Positions 26,116 through 35,800 of a stretch of DNA of 48,215 bases are shown in pieces. Location of the stretch: contig JANQJH010000401.1 of assembly GCA_028281705.1 (NCBI GenBank), positions 1 through 48,215 on the forward strand, in the 5' to 3' direction. A program made the position numbers and the translations under genes. The notes under the pieces were generated by a model. That model was given only the letters and a program-made list of their open reading frames with translations, was not told the DNA's origin and made no database searches. Origin of the DNA: Verrucomicrobiales bacterium. Its GTDB lineage: Bacteria > Verrucomicrobiota > Verrucomicrobiia > Verrucomicrobiales > DEV007. Positions within the stretch are counted from its first letter, which is position 1. Each line of letters starts with the position of its first letter.

Positions 26116-28320
26116 ATGGCCGAGCGACCCCGAACTCATTACCGAAAACTGCCCATGGCGGTGTGCCTCGGCTTTTTGGGGGTGCTCTTGGCGGAGCGGT
26201 CCCTGGCGGGGGAGGTTGAGCGGCTTTTTGCGCAGCATTGTTTGGAGTGTCACGGGCCGGACAAACAGAAGGGGGACTTGCGCTTGGACGTGGAGAACAG
26301 CGTCCAGCGGGTGGCCGGTGACGGGACATTGCTCCGGCGGCTGACGACGGATGATCCCGAGGAGCGGATGCCGCTGGAGAGACCGGGCTTGCCGACGGAA
26401 CAGATTGCGACGATTCGCTCCTGGATTGACGCCGGGGCACATCTCCAGGGGCATTGGGCCTATGGGCCCTTGCGCGAGGGGCCGCTGCCTGTCGTTGAGG
26501 GGGATGACGGGTGGGTGAGGAACGGCATTGACCGTTTTGTCCTGGCCGGCTTGAAGCGCAGAGGGGTCGAGCCTTCGCCGGAGGCGGATCGTTATACCTT
26601 GATCAAGCGTCTCTACTACGACTTGATCGGATTGCCGCCGGCTCCCGAAGAGGTAGACGCCTTTGTCAGTGATCCGTCACCGACAGCCTATCGCGATTTG
26701 GTTCGCCGGCTCTTGGCTTCCAAGCACTTTGGCGAACGGTGGGGGCGTCATTGGCTGGACAAAGCGCGTTATGCGGATTCCGACGGCTATGAGAAGGATC
26801 GTCCGCGTCCCCATGCCTGGCATTATCGCGACTGGGTCATCGAGGCGATCAATGCGGACATGCCGATGGGTCAGTTCACCATGGAGCAGTTAGCCGGCGA
26901 TCTCTTGCCGGAGGCGAGTGAGAGCCAGCGTTTGGCCACGGCTTTTCACCGGCAGACCCTAACGAACACCGAGGGTGGCACGGATCAGGAGCAGTTTCGG
27001 GTTGAGGCGGTGTTTGACCGCACGGAGACGACGGGGGCGATTTGGTTGGGGCTGACGATGAACTGCGCACGCTGTCATAATCACAAGTACGACGCTCTGA
27101 CGCAGCGCGAGTATTACCAGTTGTTTGCCTTTTTCAACTGTGGCGAGGAGTCCAAGCTCAAATTGGCATCTGATGACCTCGAGGGCGCGGCCGGAAACGA
27201 AGAGGAGGGGAAGAAGAAAGCGTCGAAAGATTCGGTGCGGGAGGTTCGTGTGATCAGTCATCGGCCGCGAGACACCCGAATTTTGCGGCGGGGTGATTTT
27301 CTCAGCCCGGAGGCGGAAGTTTCGGCGGCGGGATTGGGTATTCTGCCGCCGGTCCGGGGGCGGGCCGGGGATGGGACTCCCCTTGATCGGCTGGATCTGG
27401 CTCGGTGGCTGATGTCGGAGGAGAATCCGTTGACGCCACGGGTCTTGGCCAATCACGTTTGGGAAAAGCTGTTTGGGCATGGGCTGGTGCGGACAATGAA
27501 CGATTTTGGCGTGCGGGGCGAGGCGCCGACGCATCCGGGTTTGCTCGATTGGTTAGGCGCGGAGTACCGGCGAGGCGGTTGGAGCCGGAAGCGTTTGATC
27601 GAGACGATCGTTCTCTCCGCCACCTACCGTCAGCAGTCGGCGCACCGGGAGGATCTCGTGGAGACCGACCCGAATAATCGCTGGCTGGCCCGGCAGAACC
27701 GTTTTCGCGTGGAAGGGGAGATTGTGAGAGATGTCTGTCTCTCGGTGGCGGGCTTGCTTTCGCGAGAGATTGGCGGGCCGAGTGTTTTTCCGCCCATGCC
27801 GCCGGAGGTTGCGGCCCTGAGTTATGCCAACTCCTTCAAGTGGGAGAACAGTGTGGGCGAGGACCGTTATCGGCGCGGGATGTATACTTTTTTCAAACGC
27901 ACGGCTCCGCATCCGAATCTCATGGCCTTTGATTGCCCGGACTCGAACACGGCGAGCTTGAAGCGCCGCACGTCGAACACACCGATTCAAGCGCTGACCA
28001 CGCTGAATAATGAGATCTATCTCGAGGCGGCACAGGCTTTGGCGAAGAAGACGCTCATGGAGTTGGGGGACGGGACGGATGCCGAGCGGGTGACGGCGGT
28101 GTTGCGGCGGTGTCTGGCGCGATGGCCCGAGGAACGCGAGGTCGAATCATTCCTCGAGTTGTTAGAAACGAGCCGAGCCTTTTACCGGGATCACGGTGAT
28201 GAGGCTTCGAAGCTGGTGGGAGCCTACCAGCCAGAGACGACGGATGCGGCGGAGGCGGCTTCCTGGGTGACGGTGTGCCGCATCGCCTTGAATTTGGATG
28301 AACTGATCACGAGAGAATGA
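26116..28320 (+). CDS. PSD1-type cytochrome c-like protein (DUF1549/DUF1553)
   Basis: 734 residues from ATG 26116 (a TTG at 26086 would extend it, less plausibly). A signal peptide lies near residues 10-32. The N-terminal planctomycete cytochrome C domain has CLECH at 42-46 with HGPDKQKGDLRLD. DUF1549 follows (KRLYYDLIGLPP, SKHFGERWGRHWLDKARYAD) and contains a second CxxCH at 317-321 (CARCH). The C-terminal half is DUF1553 (WLMSEENPLTPRVLANHVW, LFGHGLVRT, NTPIQALTTLNN). A Lys/Glu-rich insert lies near residues 360-385. It is somewhat short for the family, lacking extra Ig or LamG domains. These proteins are paired with DUF1501 proteins and are thought to act in envelope polysaccharide or sulfated-glycan breakdown; the biochemical role is unproven. 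The DUF1501 partner follows at once. Confidence 0.92.
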   Translation: MAERPRTHYRKLPMAVCLGFLGVLLAERSLAGEVERLFAQHCLECHGPDKQKGDLRLDVENSVQRVAGDGTLLRRLTTDDPEERMPLERPGLPTEQIATIRSWIDAGAHLQGHWAYGPLREGPLPVVEGDDGWVRNGIDRFVLAGLKRRGVEPSPEADRYTLIKRLYYDLIGLPPAPEEVDAFVSDPSPTAYRDLVRRLLASKHFGERWGRHWLDKARYADSDGYEKDRPRPHAWHYRDWVIEAINADMPMGQFTMEQLAGDLLPEASESQRLATAFHRQTLTNTEGGTDQEQFRVEAVFDRTETTGAIWLGLTMNCARCHNHKYDALTQREYYQLFAFFNCGEESKLKLASDDLEGAAGNEEEGKKKASKDSVREVRVISHRPRDTRILRRGDFLSPEAEVSAAGLGILPPVRGRAGDGTPLDRLDLARWLMSEENPLTPRVLANHVWEKLFGHGLVRTMNDFGVRGEAPTHPGLLDWLGAEYRRGGWSRKRLIETIVLSATYRQQSAHREDLVETDPNNRWLARQNRFRVEGEIVRDVCLSVAGLLSREIGGPSVFPPMPPEVAALSYANSFKWENSVGEDRYRRGMYTFFKRTAPHPNLMAFDCPDSNTASLKRRTSNTPIQALTTLNNEIYLEAAQALAKKTLMELGDGTDAERVTAVLRRCLARWPEEREVESFLELLETSRAFYRDHGDEASKLVGAYQPETTDAAEAASWVTVCRIALNLDELITRE

Positions 28321-28347
28321 GTAAGTAGGAAATTGAAGCGGCGATCG

Positions 28348-29853
28348 ATGATGAAACATCTTCTCCAGCACGACATCGATTATATGAAGGAACTGACGCA
28401 CACGCGTCGCTCTTTTTTCAATACCGCTGCGAGTGGTCTCGGCGGGGTGGCCCTGGCGGGCATGTTGCAGCAAGACGGTTTGCTCCGGGCTTCGCCGGCA
28501 TCCATGGCGATCAACCCCCTGGCGCCCCGAGGGGGGCATTTTCCCGCCAAGGCGAAGAACTGCATTTTCATTTTCATGGCGGGGGCGCCCTCACACATCG
28601 ATTTATTCGACCCCAAGCCCAAGCTGAACGAGCTCCACGGCCAGGCCTTACCTGAATCAATGACGGAGAATGTCCGCTTTGCCTTCATTCAAAAGGAATC
28701 GGCGAAGCTCATGGGATCCAAGCGCCGCTTTGAGAAACATGGAAAGGTGGGCATGGATTTTTCCGACCTCACGCCGCACCTGGCGACCTGTGCCGACGAG
28801 ATCCTCATGGTGCGGTCGATGCACACGGAGCAGTTCAATCATCATCCGGGCCAGTTGATGATGCAATGCGGGCGCGGTACGTTTGGGCTGCCCACGATGG
28901 GTTCGTGGATCACTTATGGTTTGGGCAGTGAATCGCAGAACTTGCCCGGTTATGTCGTGCTGACCAGTGGCCGCGGTTCGAGTGGGGGCGCCACGTTGTG
29001 GCAGTCCGGTTTTTTGCCCAGCACCTACGCGGGTGTTCTTTTTCGCGAGAAGGGAGAGCCGGTCCTCAATCTGAGCAACCCTGACGGTTTGCCTCCGCAG
29101 TTGCAGCGTGCCGGTCTGGACGCCCTGCGCGATGTGAATCAGGAGCGCTACGAGATCATGCGCGACCCGGAGATCGCGAGTCGCATTGCTAACTACGAAC
29201 TGGCCTATCGCATGCAGATGGCGGCGCCGGAACTCATTGATTTGTCGAAGGAATCGGCGCGGACACTGGAGGCCTATGGGGTTAACCGCAAGGATCCGCC
29301 CAATGGCGGAAGGGGGAAGTCGGGCAACACGGCGGAGAGTTTCTCCCGCAATTGTCTGCTGGCCCGTCGCCTGGTGGAACGGGGCGTGCGGTTCGTCAAT
29401 CTGATCTACGCCTCCTGGGATCATCATAGCAATCTCGATCAGGAGTTGACCTACAATGCCACCGTGGTGGACCAGCCGATCGCCGCCTTGATCAAGGACC
29501 TGAAAGATCGCGGTCTTCTGGATGAGACCATGGTGGTATGGGGAACGGAGTTCGGGCGCACGCCGCTGGGTGAGAATCGCAATGGGCGGCCGGACGTCAC
29601 GGGGCGTGATCATCACCCGTTTAGTTTCACCATGCTCATGGCCGGTGGCGGTATTCAGGGCGGCCGGGTTTACGGACAAACGGATGAGATCGGGTGGGGG
29701 ATCGAAGACAAGCCCGTCCACATCAACGATTTGCACGCGACGATGTTAGAGAGATTCGGGATTGAGCACACGGATTTGACCTATCGATTTCAGGGGCGCG
29801 ATTTCCGGCTGACGGATGTCGGGGGGCGCGTGGTCCACGACTGGCTGGCCTGA
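28348..29853 (+). CDS. DUF1501 family protein, Tat-exported
   Basis: About 501 residues from ATG 28348; ATGs at 28351 and 28384 are possible too. The N-terminus has a twin-arginine signal (THTRRSFFNTAASGLGG), so export in folded form is likely. The body is the DUF1501 alkaline-phosphatase/sulfatase-like fold: KNCIFIFMAGAPSHIDLFDPKP at the start, MHTEQFNHHPGQLMMQCGRG, WGTEFGRTP and GRDHHPFSF with metal-type His and Asp positions. It starts 27 bp after the PSD1 gene, the usual pairing for this family in Planctomycetota and Verrucomicrobiota. Likely periplasmic and metal-dependent; substrate unknown. Confidence 0.92.
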   Translation: MMKHLLQHDIDYMKELTHTRRSFFNTAASGLGGVALAGMLQQDGLLRASPASMAINPLAPRGGHFPAKAKNCIFIFMAGAPSHIDLFDPKPKLNELHGQALPESMTENVRFAFIQKESAKLMGSKRRFEKHGKVGMDFSDLTPHLATCADEILMVRSMHTEQFNHHPGQLMMQCGRGTFGLPTMGSWITYGLGSESQNLPGYVVLTSGRGSSGGATLWQSGFLPSTYAGVLFREKGEPVLNLSNPDGLPPQLQRAGLDALRDVNQERYEIMRDPEIASRIANYELAYRMQMAAPELIDLSKESARTLEAYGVNRKDPPNGGRGKSGNTAESFSRNCLLARRLVERGVRFVNLIYASWDHHSNLDQELTYNATVVDQPIAALIKDLKDRGLLDETMVVWGTEFGRTPLGENRNGRPDVTGRDHHPFSFTMLMAGGGIQGGRVYGQTDEIGWGIEDKPVHINDLHATMLERFGIEHTDLTYRFQGRDFRLTDVGGRVVHDWLA

Positions 29854-29937
29854 GCAGGCGAGGCGAGGGGGAACTAAGAATGGGATGAATTGGAGACATT
29901 CACTTGATTCCCCGGAGAGCTGTGTCTACGGGGAGGC

Positions 29938-30879
29938 ATGAGTGTTCCATCAGTCGTCCTTCTCTTCGCCGGTCAGGGTTCCCAAGCCGTGGGCATGGGC
30001 AAGAGTTTGGCGGAGAGGTTTCCCGCTACCGCGAATTTGCTCGAAGAGGCCGATGCCGCGCTCGAGTTCTCTCTTCGGGAGGTGATGTTCGAGGGGCCGG
30101 AGGAGGAACTGACGCGGACGAGCCGCTGTCAGCCGGCGCTCTACGTGCATGGCCTGATGTGCCTCGCGGCGCTCCGCGAACAGTTAGGGGGTGACTTGCG
30201 CATCGAGGCGGCAGCGGGTCTGTCTCTGGGTGAGTTCACCGCGCATGCCGCTGCGGGTTCGTTTGGCTTTTCCGAGGGGCTTCAGTTAGTGGCCAAGCGG
30301 GGGCAGTTCATGGAGGAGGCCTGTGAGAGCACGGATGGTTCCATGGCCGCGATGATTGGAGGCACGGAGGAGCAGGTGCGCGGCTTGGCCGAAGCGTCAG
30401 GAGTGGATGTGGCGAATTTGAATGCCCCTGGGCAGATCGTGGTTTCGGGATCGCGCGAGGGTATCTCCAAAGCGATCGCTGGCGCCAAGGAGGCCGGCAT
30501 CCGGATGGCGAAAGAGATCAAGGTTGCTGGAGCCTATCATTCCTCTCTGATGAAAACGGCGCAGGATCAACTGGCTGAGGTGTTGCGTGAGACCTCGATC
30601 GAGGGTCCGAAATTTCCCGTGATGAGCAACCTGACGGCGGAACCGGCCGGCGATGCCGGGGAGATCCGGCGGACGCTGGAGGCGCAGGTCACGGGCTCTG
30701 TTAGATGGTCTGACTCCGTTGTCCGTCTCTTGGAAGAAGGGAAGACGCATTTCCTCGAATTGGGTCCTGGCAAGGTGATCACGGGCTTGATGGGGAGGAT
30801 TCGAAAGGGGACCTTTTGCTTGCCCACAGGAGAGGTGGAGCAGCTGGAAGCGGCGGTGAGTGCTCTGCGGGGCAAATAA
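29938..30879 (+). CDS. fabD: Malonyl-CoA:ACP transacylase
   Basis: 313 residues, the normal FabD length. It transfers malonyl from CoA to acyl carrier protein for fatty acid synthesis. GQGSQ is at residues 12-16; the nucleophile Ser96 is in GLSLGEF (the more familiar form is GHSLGE, and Leu variants are known); the catalytic His201 is in GAYHSSLM; and NLNAPGQIVVSG and FLELGPGKV are also present. It stands alone, away from other fab genes, between DUF1501 and DUF885. ATG 29938 is preceded by GGGAGGC, with only one base between GGAGG and the start, too close for a standard Shine-Dalgarno. A rare AGA codon occurs inside GTTAGA near 30702. Confidence 0.95.
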   Translation: MSVPSVVLLFAGQGSQAVGMGKSLAERFPATANLLEEADAALEFSLREVMFEGPEEELTRTSRCQPALYVHGLMCLAALREQLGGDLRIEAAAGLSLGEFTAHAAAGSFGFSEGLQLVAKRGQFMEEACESTDGSMAAMIGGTEEQVRGLAEASGVDVANLNAPGQIVVSGSREGISKAIAGAKEAGIRMAKEIKVAGAYHSSLMKTAQDQLAEVLRETSIEGPKFPVMSNLTAEPAGDAGEIRRTLEAQVTGSVRWSDSVVRLLEEGKTHFLELGPGKVITGLMGRIRKGTFCLPTGEVEQLEAAVSALRGK

Positions 30880-30949
30880 AAGAGAGAAAAGTCGGCGTCT
30901 CGGAAAGAATCCGCTTGCATCTGGGGCGGCGTTCCCAAGTCTGGTGGGC

Positions 30950-32671
30950 ATGCGGATCACCCATTCGATGGCACATGCGGGCATGGCCGTGCTCGCGGGG
31001 TGTCTCCTCGTGTCCCACGCGGATATCGGAGACAGCTTGCCCAATCCTTTTCCTCAACTGATTCACCTCTTTCAAGAAGATGAGGGAAATCTAAAGCGCT
31101 ACTATCGTTTTGGCCATAGCAAGCTGGACCAGGAAAGGCTGGGGCAATTCTATCAGGATTACCAGGCGCGGCTCAATGAAATCCCCTTCGATCGTTTGGC
31201 CCAGGATGGGCGGGTCGACTACTTGTTGTTTCAAAATCATCTTGAGCGTGAGCTCTGGCAGTTGAGCTATGCGAAGGAACGGGTAACTGAAGTGGGGGAA
31301 TGGTTAGGGTTTGCGCCTCTGATCACCGACTTGGTGGAGAAGAAGCGGCGGGCAATTCCGGTGGACTCACAGGCGGCGGCGACGGTACTCAATGCTCTGT
31401 CTCAATCGATCGCCGGATCGCGGAACGCGGTGGTGAAGAAGGGCGAGGGCTTGTCTCAAGTGCATGCCAACCGGGTGGTTCGCCTGGCCAAAGGTCTGCG
31501 CCGGGATTTGTCCGATTGGTATCGATTTTACAAGGGCTATGACCCGAGTTTCGAATGGTGGAACGAAGTGCCTTACAAAGCGGTTGAGGAGGTCTTCACA
31601 GATTTCCTTGATGTCCTGGGGAAGAGGGTGGGAGACGATGATGTGGTGGTGGGCGATCCTATTGGACGCGAGGCCTTGTTAGAAGCGTTGCGCCGGGAAT
31701 TCATCGCCTACACGCCGGAAGAGTTGATTGCCATTGCGGAGAAGGAGTACGCCTGGTGCGCCCGGGAGTGGAAGCGCGCGGCGCAGGATTTGGGATTCGA
31801 GGATGATTGGAGGAAGGCGCTTAACCACGTGAAGTCCCTCCACGTGGCCCCGGGAGATCAGCCGGCCCTGATCAAGGAACTGGCGGACGAGGCCGTGACC
31901 TTCCTCGAGGCGCGGGATTTGGTGACCATCCCTCCGGTCTGCAAGGAAACGTGGCGCATGGAGATGATGAGCGCGGCGCGGCAGAAGGTGAACCCCTACT
32001 TTACCGGAGGGGAAGTCATCAGCGTCTCCTTTCCCACGGATCAGATGGCGCACGAGGACAAATTGATGAGCCTCCGGGGAAACAACCGGCATTTTTGCAA
32101 GGCCACGGTGCATCACGAACTCATTCCCGGGCATCACTTGCAGATCTACATGCAAGAGCGTCATCGGGCCTACCGGAAACTGTTTCGGACGCCGTTTCTC
32201 GTCGAGGGCTGGGCGCTCTATTGGGAGATGCTGCTGTGGGACAAGAACTTCCACAGCGGTCCGGAGGATCGCGTGGGTATGTTGTTTTGGAGAACACATC
32301 GCTGTGCCCGGATCATCTTTTCGCTGAACTTCCATTTGGGTAAAATGTCAGCCCAAGAGTGCATCGACTATCTGGTGGAGAACGTTGGCCATGAGCGTCG
32401 CAACGCCACGGCTGAAGTCAGGCGGTCTGTTCAGGGCGGTTATGAGCCACTCTACCAGGCGGCCTACATGCTGGGCGGTTTGCAGTTTCGGGCCCTTCGC
32501 GATGAGTTGGTCGATTCCGGGGAAATGTCAGAGAAAGCCTTCCACGATGCGATCTTGTTGGAGAACTCGATCCCCATTGACATGATTCGGGCCAAGCTGG
32601 GACAGAAGCCCTTGAAGAGGGAGTATGTGACTGATTGGCGGTTCTACGATCAAGAGAAGGCGGCTCCGTAA
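30950..32671 (+). CDS. DUF885 family putative metallopeptidase, lipoprotein
   Basis: 573 residues from ATG 30950 (the open frame extends 30 codons upstream without a good start). The N-terminus has a short hydrophobic segment ending in LAGC, a plausible lipobox, so the protein may be a lipoprotein. DUF885 hallmarks are present: HHELIPGHH at 388-396, with the HExxPGHH zinc-type motif, and EGWALYWE near 419-426, supplying the third ligand. Also DYLLFQNHLERELW near the N-terminus and GYEPLYQAAYMLGG late. The family is predicted to be a zinc peptidase acting outside the cytoplasm; substrate unknown. It starts 70 bp after fabD and converges with the second CotH gene over a hairpin-rich spacer. Confidence 0.9.
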   Translation: MRITHSMAHAGMAVLAGCLLVSHADIGDSLPNPFPQLIHLFQEDEGNLKRYYRFGHSKLDQERLGQFYQDYQARLNEIPFDRLAQDGRVDYLLFQNHLERELWQLSYAKERVTEVGEWLGFAPLITDLVEKKRRAIPVDSQAAATVLNALSQSIAGSRNAVVKKGEGLSQVHANRVVRLAKGLRRDLSDWYRFYKGYDPSFEWWNEVPYKAVEEVFTDFLDVLGKRVGDDDVVVGDPIGREALLEALRREFIAYTPEELIAIAEKEYAWCAREWKRAAQDLGFEDDWRKALNHVKSLHVAPGDQPALIKELADEAVTFLEARDLVTIPPVCKETWRMEMMSAARQKVNPYFTGGEVISVSFPTDQMAHEDKLMSLRGNNRHFCKATVHHELIPGHHLQIYMQERHRAYRKLFRTPFLVEGWALYWEMLLWDKNFHSGPEDRVGMLFWRTHRCARIIFSLNFHLGKMSAQECIDYLVENVGHERRNATAEVRRSVQGGYEPLYQAAYMLGGLQFRALRDELVDSGEMSEKAFHDAILLENSIPIDMIRAKLGQKPLKREYVTDWRFYDQEKAAP

Positions 32672-32737
32672 TTCAAGCGGGTTGGGCGATTTGGTTAGCA
32701 TTCCAGTCTTCCGATTTTTTATCCCGGAAATAGCGAA

Positions 32738-32789
32738 GGGACTAAAGTCCCCACCACTTTCTTGGAATGTAGGAGGGACTTCAGTCCCT
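32738..32789. repeat. Two related hairpins (GGGACT type)
   Basis: GGGACT-AA-AGTCCC (32738-32751) and AGGGACT-TC-AGTCCCT (32774-32789) are perfect hairpins with nearly the same stem, 22 bp apart. They lie between convergent genes. Confidence 0.8.
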
Positions 32790-32812
32790 TGGTTGATTGG
32801 AGCGCAAGATGG

Positions 32813-32835
32813 GCGGACAGGAGTGTCCGCATCAC
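32813..32835 (+). repeat. Dispersed 23-bp hairpin element, copy 3
   Basis: GCGGACA (32813-32819), loop GGAG, TGTCCGC (32824-32830), ATCAC. It is identical over 23 bp to copy 1 at 17039-17061 in reverse orientation. With the two hairpins before it, it forms a three-hairpin block between DUF885 and CotH. Confidence 0.8.
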
Positions 32836-32860
32836 TTGGCTCCATGGATTTGGATCATTA

Positions 32861-35800
32861 TTAGGGAAGACTGATGCGAAAGCGATAGAATGGCTTGCGC
32901 CCGTCCTCCGAGATCTTCCATTGGCGAAGACGGGCCTCACCTCCTTCGATCCGCTCGAGTCCGATACCGGTTTCTCTCCAGGTATGCAAATCGTCCGATC
33001 CTTGGGGCATCACGAGCCACGCGCTCGCCTCCTCGAGGAGGCTGATGCTGAGCAGGGTGGGCGTCACCTGGACGCCTCCGGGGCTGAGCCCGTCGAGGAG
33101 GTTGTTGGGCGGTTTACTTCCGGTATCTCCGTCCGCGGAGCCGGGTGATCCGCCGATCGATTGGCTGAGCGACCAGCCTTCGGCATCGGAAGCGGCGTCA
33201 GGATTGCTGAGGACAAGCGACTGGCCTTGACCATCGGCCTCGGCGGGCCAGGCCTCTTCATCGTCGAAGAAAAGCGTATGGAGTGTTTGGCCAACGTCAT
33301 CGGAGAGTGTCAGTTGTTCCCCGCCATTGTTCAGCTGGCCGCGGTAGATCCCGGCGATGCGATCGGCCGGGGTGGTGCCATAGCGCTGTTCGAAGGCGGT
33401 GGCGTCTTCAACCACGAGAAGGCGTTGGCCGGGAGCCAGGCTGTGCTCGGGGAAGGTAAACCGGATGCCCGCGGTGAAGGCAATGCCTCCCAATTGAAGC
33501 GTTCGCGGAGAGACGTTGGCGATTTCGACGAACTCAAAATCGGTGCGGCTCCAGACTCCGTCCGGGTTTTCCTCGGCGGTGGGCTCCGCAGGATGGTAGT
33601 GGATTTCGGAGATGAACAATTCGCCGACTTGCGGGCGCTGACCCAGGGTGAATCGTGCCACATTGACGGGGCCCCAACGACCGGATTCATCGCGCACCCG
33701 CGCCTTCACGGTGGTGGTTTCCGTGAGGGCGATGGCCTCGGCGTAGACGGTGCCGCCCTCCATGGGGTCGGTTTGGTCCAGAGTAAAGAGGATGTCTCCG
33801 TCCTGCGGCTGGAAGATGGTGCCCGCTTTCATCGTAAACGTAAAGCCGGAGTCGATGGGGCCGCCGTGTTGGTTGAATTCCACAGGCTGCAGATCGGTGG
33901 GATAGAGATCGCGATTCTTGAACTGCCTGAGAGCGTTCTTCGCCCGCTGGGGAAACATGTTTTCCATGAGATCGACAAAGGCCCTCTCAAAATCATCTTC
34001 CACGGTGTGCGGATTGCCCCTGCGGTGGTGGTCTCCCCAACGGGCGGATTCGGCCTTCAATCCCGGCCGAATGTAGTCGGCCCAACGTTGCCAGCGCGCT
34101 TTGACTGTTTCTTCGGTCAGGAGACCGTTGTTGAAAAGATGTTTTTGCACGTGATCGGCAAACTTGAGCCGGTAGTCGGCATTCCTGGATAATTGCGAGT
34201 GGAGCCGGGTGGGATTGTTCGCCGTGTTGTTGCCCGTCCGGTCGATGCCGGATTCCTTGAAGATGTTTTCCGAGTCCCACATGAAATAATGCCAGGGACT
34301 GCCCTCGGAGCGGTGTCGCCCATTGCGCCAGTTGTTGTGATCCCAGTCGCGGTTTCCGGACCAGAAATTGATCAGCATGTAGTCGATGAAGGAATCCAGA
34401 TCGAGGTATTGCTGGATGGCGGCATAACCAGCGGCATCGGAGACGCCGGCGTTGGCCACGTCGAACATGGCGTCATAGGCTCGCGAGTTGCCGGCGACGA
34501 CGGTGGGGCCTTCCTGGATCGAGGCCTTCATGGAATCGTACTCCTCCGGCTCGCCCCCGAGCAGCCGGGCCATGAAATGATGGTCCACCCGTTCCACGGT
34601 TTGGTAGAAACCCCAGTAGAGCCCATTGATGTAGAGATGCGCCCGGGACTGTGGCGGTGTGAGGTGTCCCATGTCACCCAGGAGTTCATGGGCAAAATGA
34701 TCGCGGAGATAGGAGGCCGTCTGGCGTTGCCCAAGATTGGGATGGAACCAGGAATCGCCGTTCTGGCCATTGAAGAGCAAGCCGTTGATGCCCGTGGCCT
34801 GATCGCGGCCGAAGACGGGAAAGTCCAGTTTGGAGGGACCATAGCGAGAGCGAAAGGCGAGACGCATGTTGTGCTTGGGGCGGCTCGTTTGGCGACTGGC
34901 ATTTCCGTAGATGCGGATCCCGCAGTCGACCTGGGTATCCCGGCTTCCCTCGAAATTGATGAACTCCGCAGAGACCGCCTTTTCCCAGTCAGCGCCACGC
35001 TCTAACGAATTCGCGTAGATGCCGCCCTCGCCGTCTTGGCGGCTGGGATTGAACCAGGAATCGATGGGCATGACGAGGGAGATGGAGGGATAGCCTAACA
35101 AGGCGGCCTCGAACTCTTCCGTGGTGCCCACGCTGGTGTCGAACTCGTAATCGGAGGGCACGGATCCCCAGCGGTTAGGAAATCCTGCAGGGTCTTCGGG
35201 TTGGTTGAGCACGCTGGAGAGAAAGAGATAGGAGTGGGTGTCGATATTGCTGGAGATCATGCCCTCTTTCATGGCGATGGCCCGGACGACCGTGGTTTCG
35301 TCGATGGTGATGGGGCTCTCAAAGAGGGTGCCGTGTTCCAATCCGGGCTCACTTCCGTCGAGAGTGAAATGGATCCGGGCGCCCTCGGTGGCAGAGGTGA
35401 TGGTTAGGCTGACCGGATCGGTATGGAAGCCGCGATCCACACTGAATTTCGTATCCTTCACCACTTCGGGGATGGCCTGCAGATTGGCCGCTCCAGGCGT
35501 GGCTTGGTCAAAATAACCCGGTTGGCCGCCGGATCCAAGGCCGTAGGAAACGCCAACGCGTTGTTTGGGATAATCCGCCCACTGGTGGAGAACGGTCTCG
35601 CCGTCGCTGGCCACGAGGGCGATGAAGCCACCCGAGGTTGCGAGCGAAAAATTGGTGTGGATGGCCGCTTGGAAGATATTGGTTCGGTCCTTGCGCGAGG
35701 CATAGAGGAGAAGATGTTCCCCCGGTCTCAGGGTCTGGCCGCGGGGAAAGGTCCATTTGGTCAGGTTACCGGGATCATCGGTCACGTAGTGATCTGTGAG

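Noticed and set aside
28657-29736. 359-codon minus-strand open frame
   Set aside because: Opposite DUF1501, which has strong motifs and a Tat signal.
33161-34192. 343-codon plus-strand open frame
   Set aside because: Opposite the second CotH gene; no family features, and composition matches a mirror frame.
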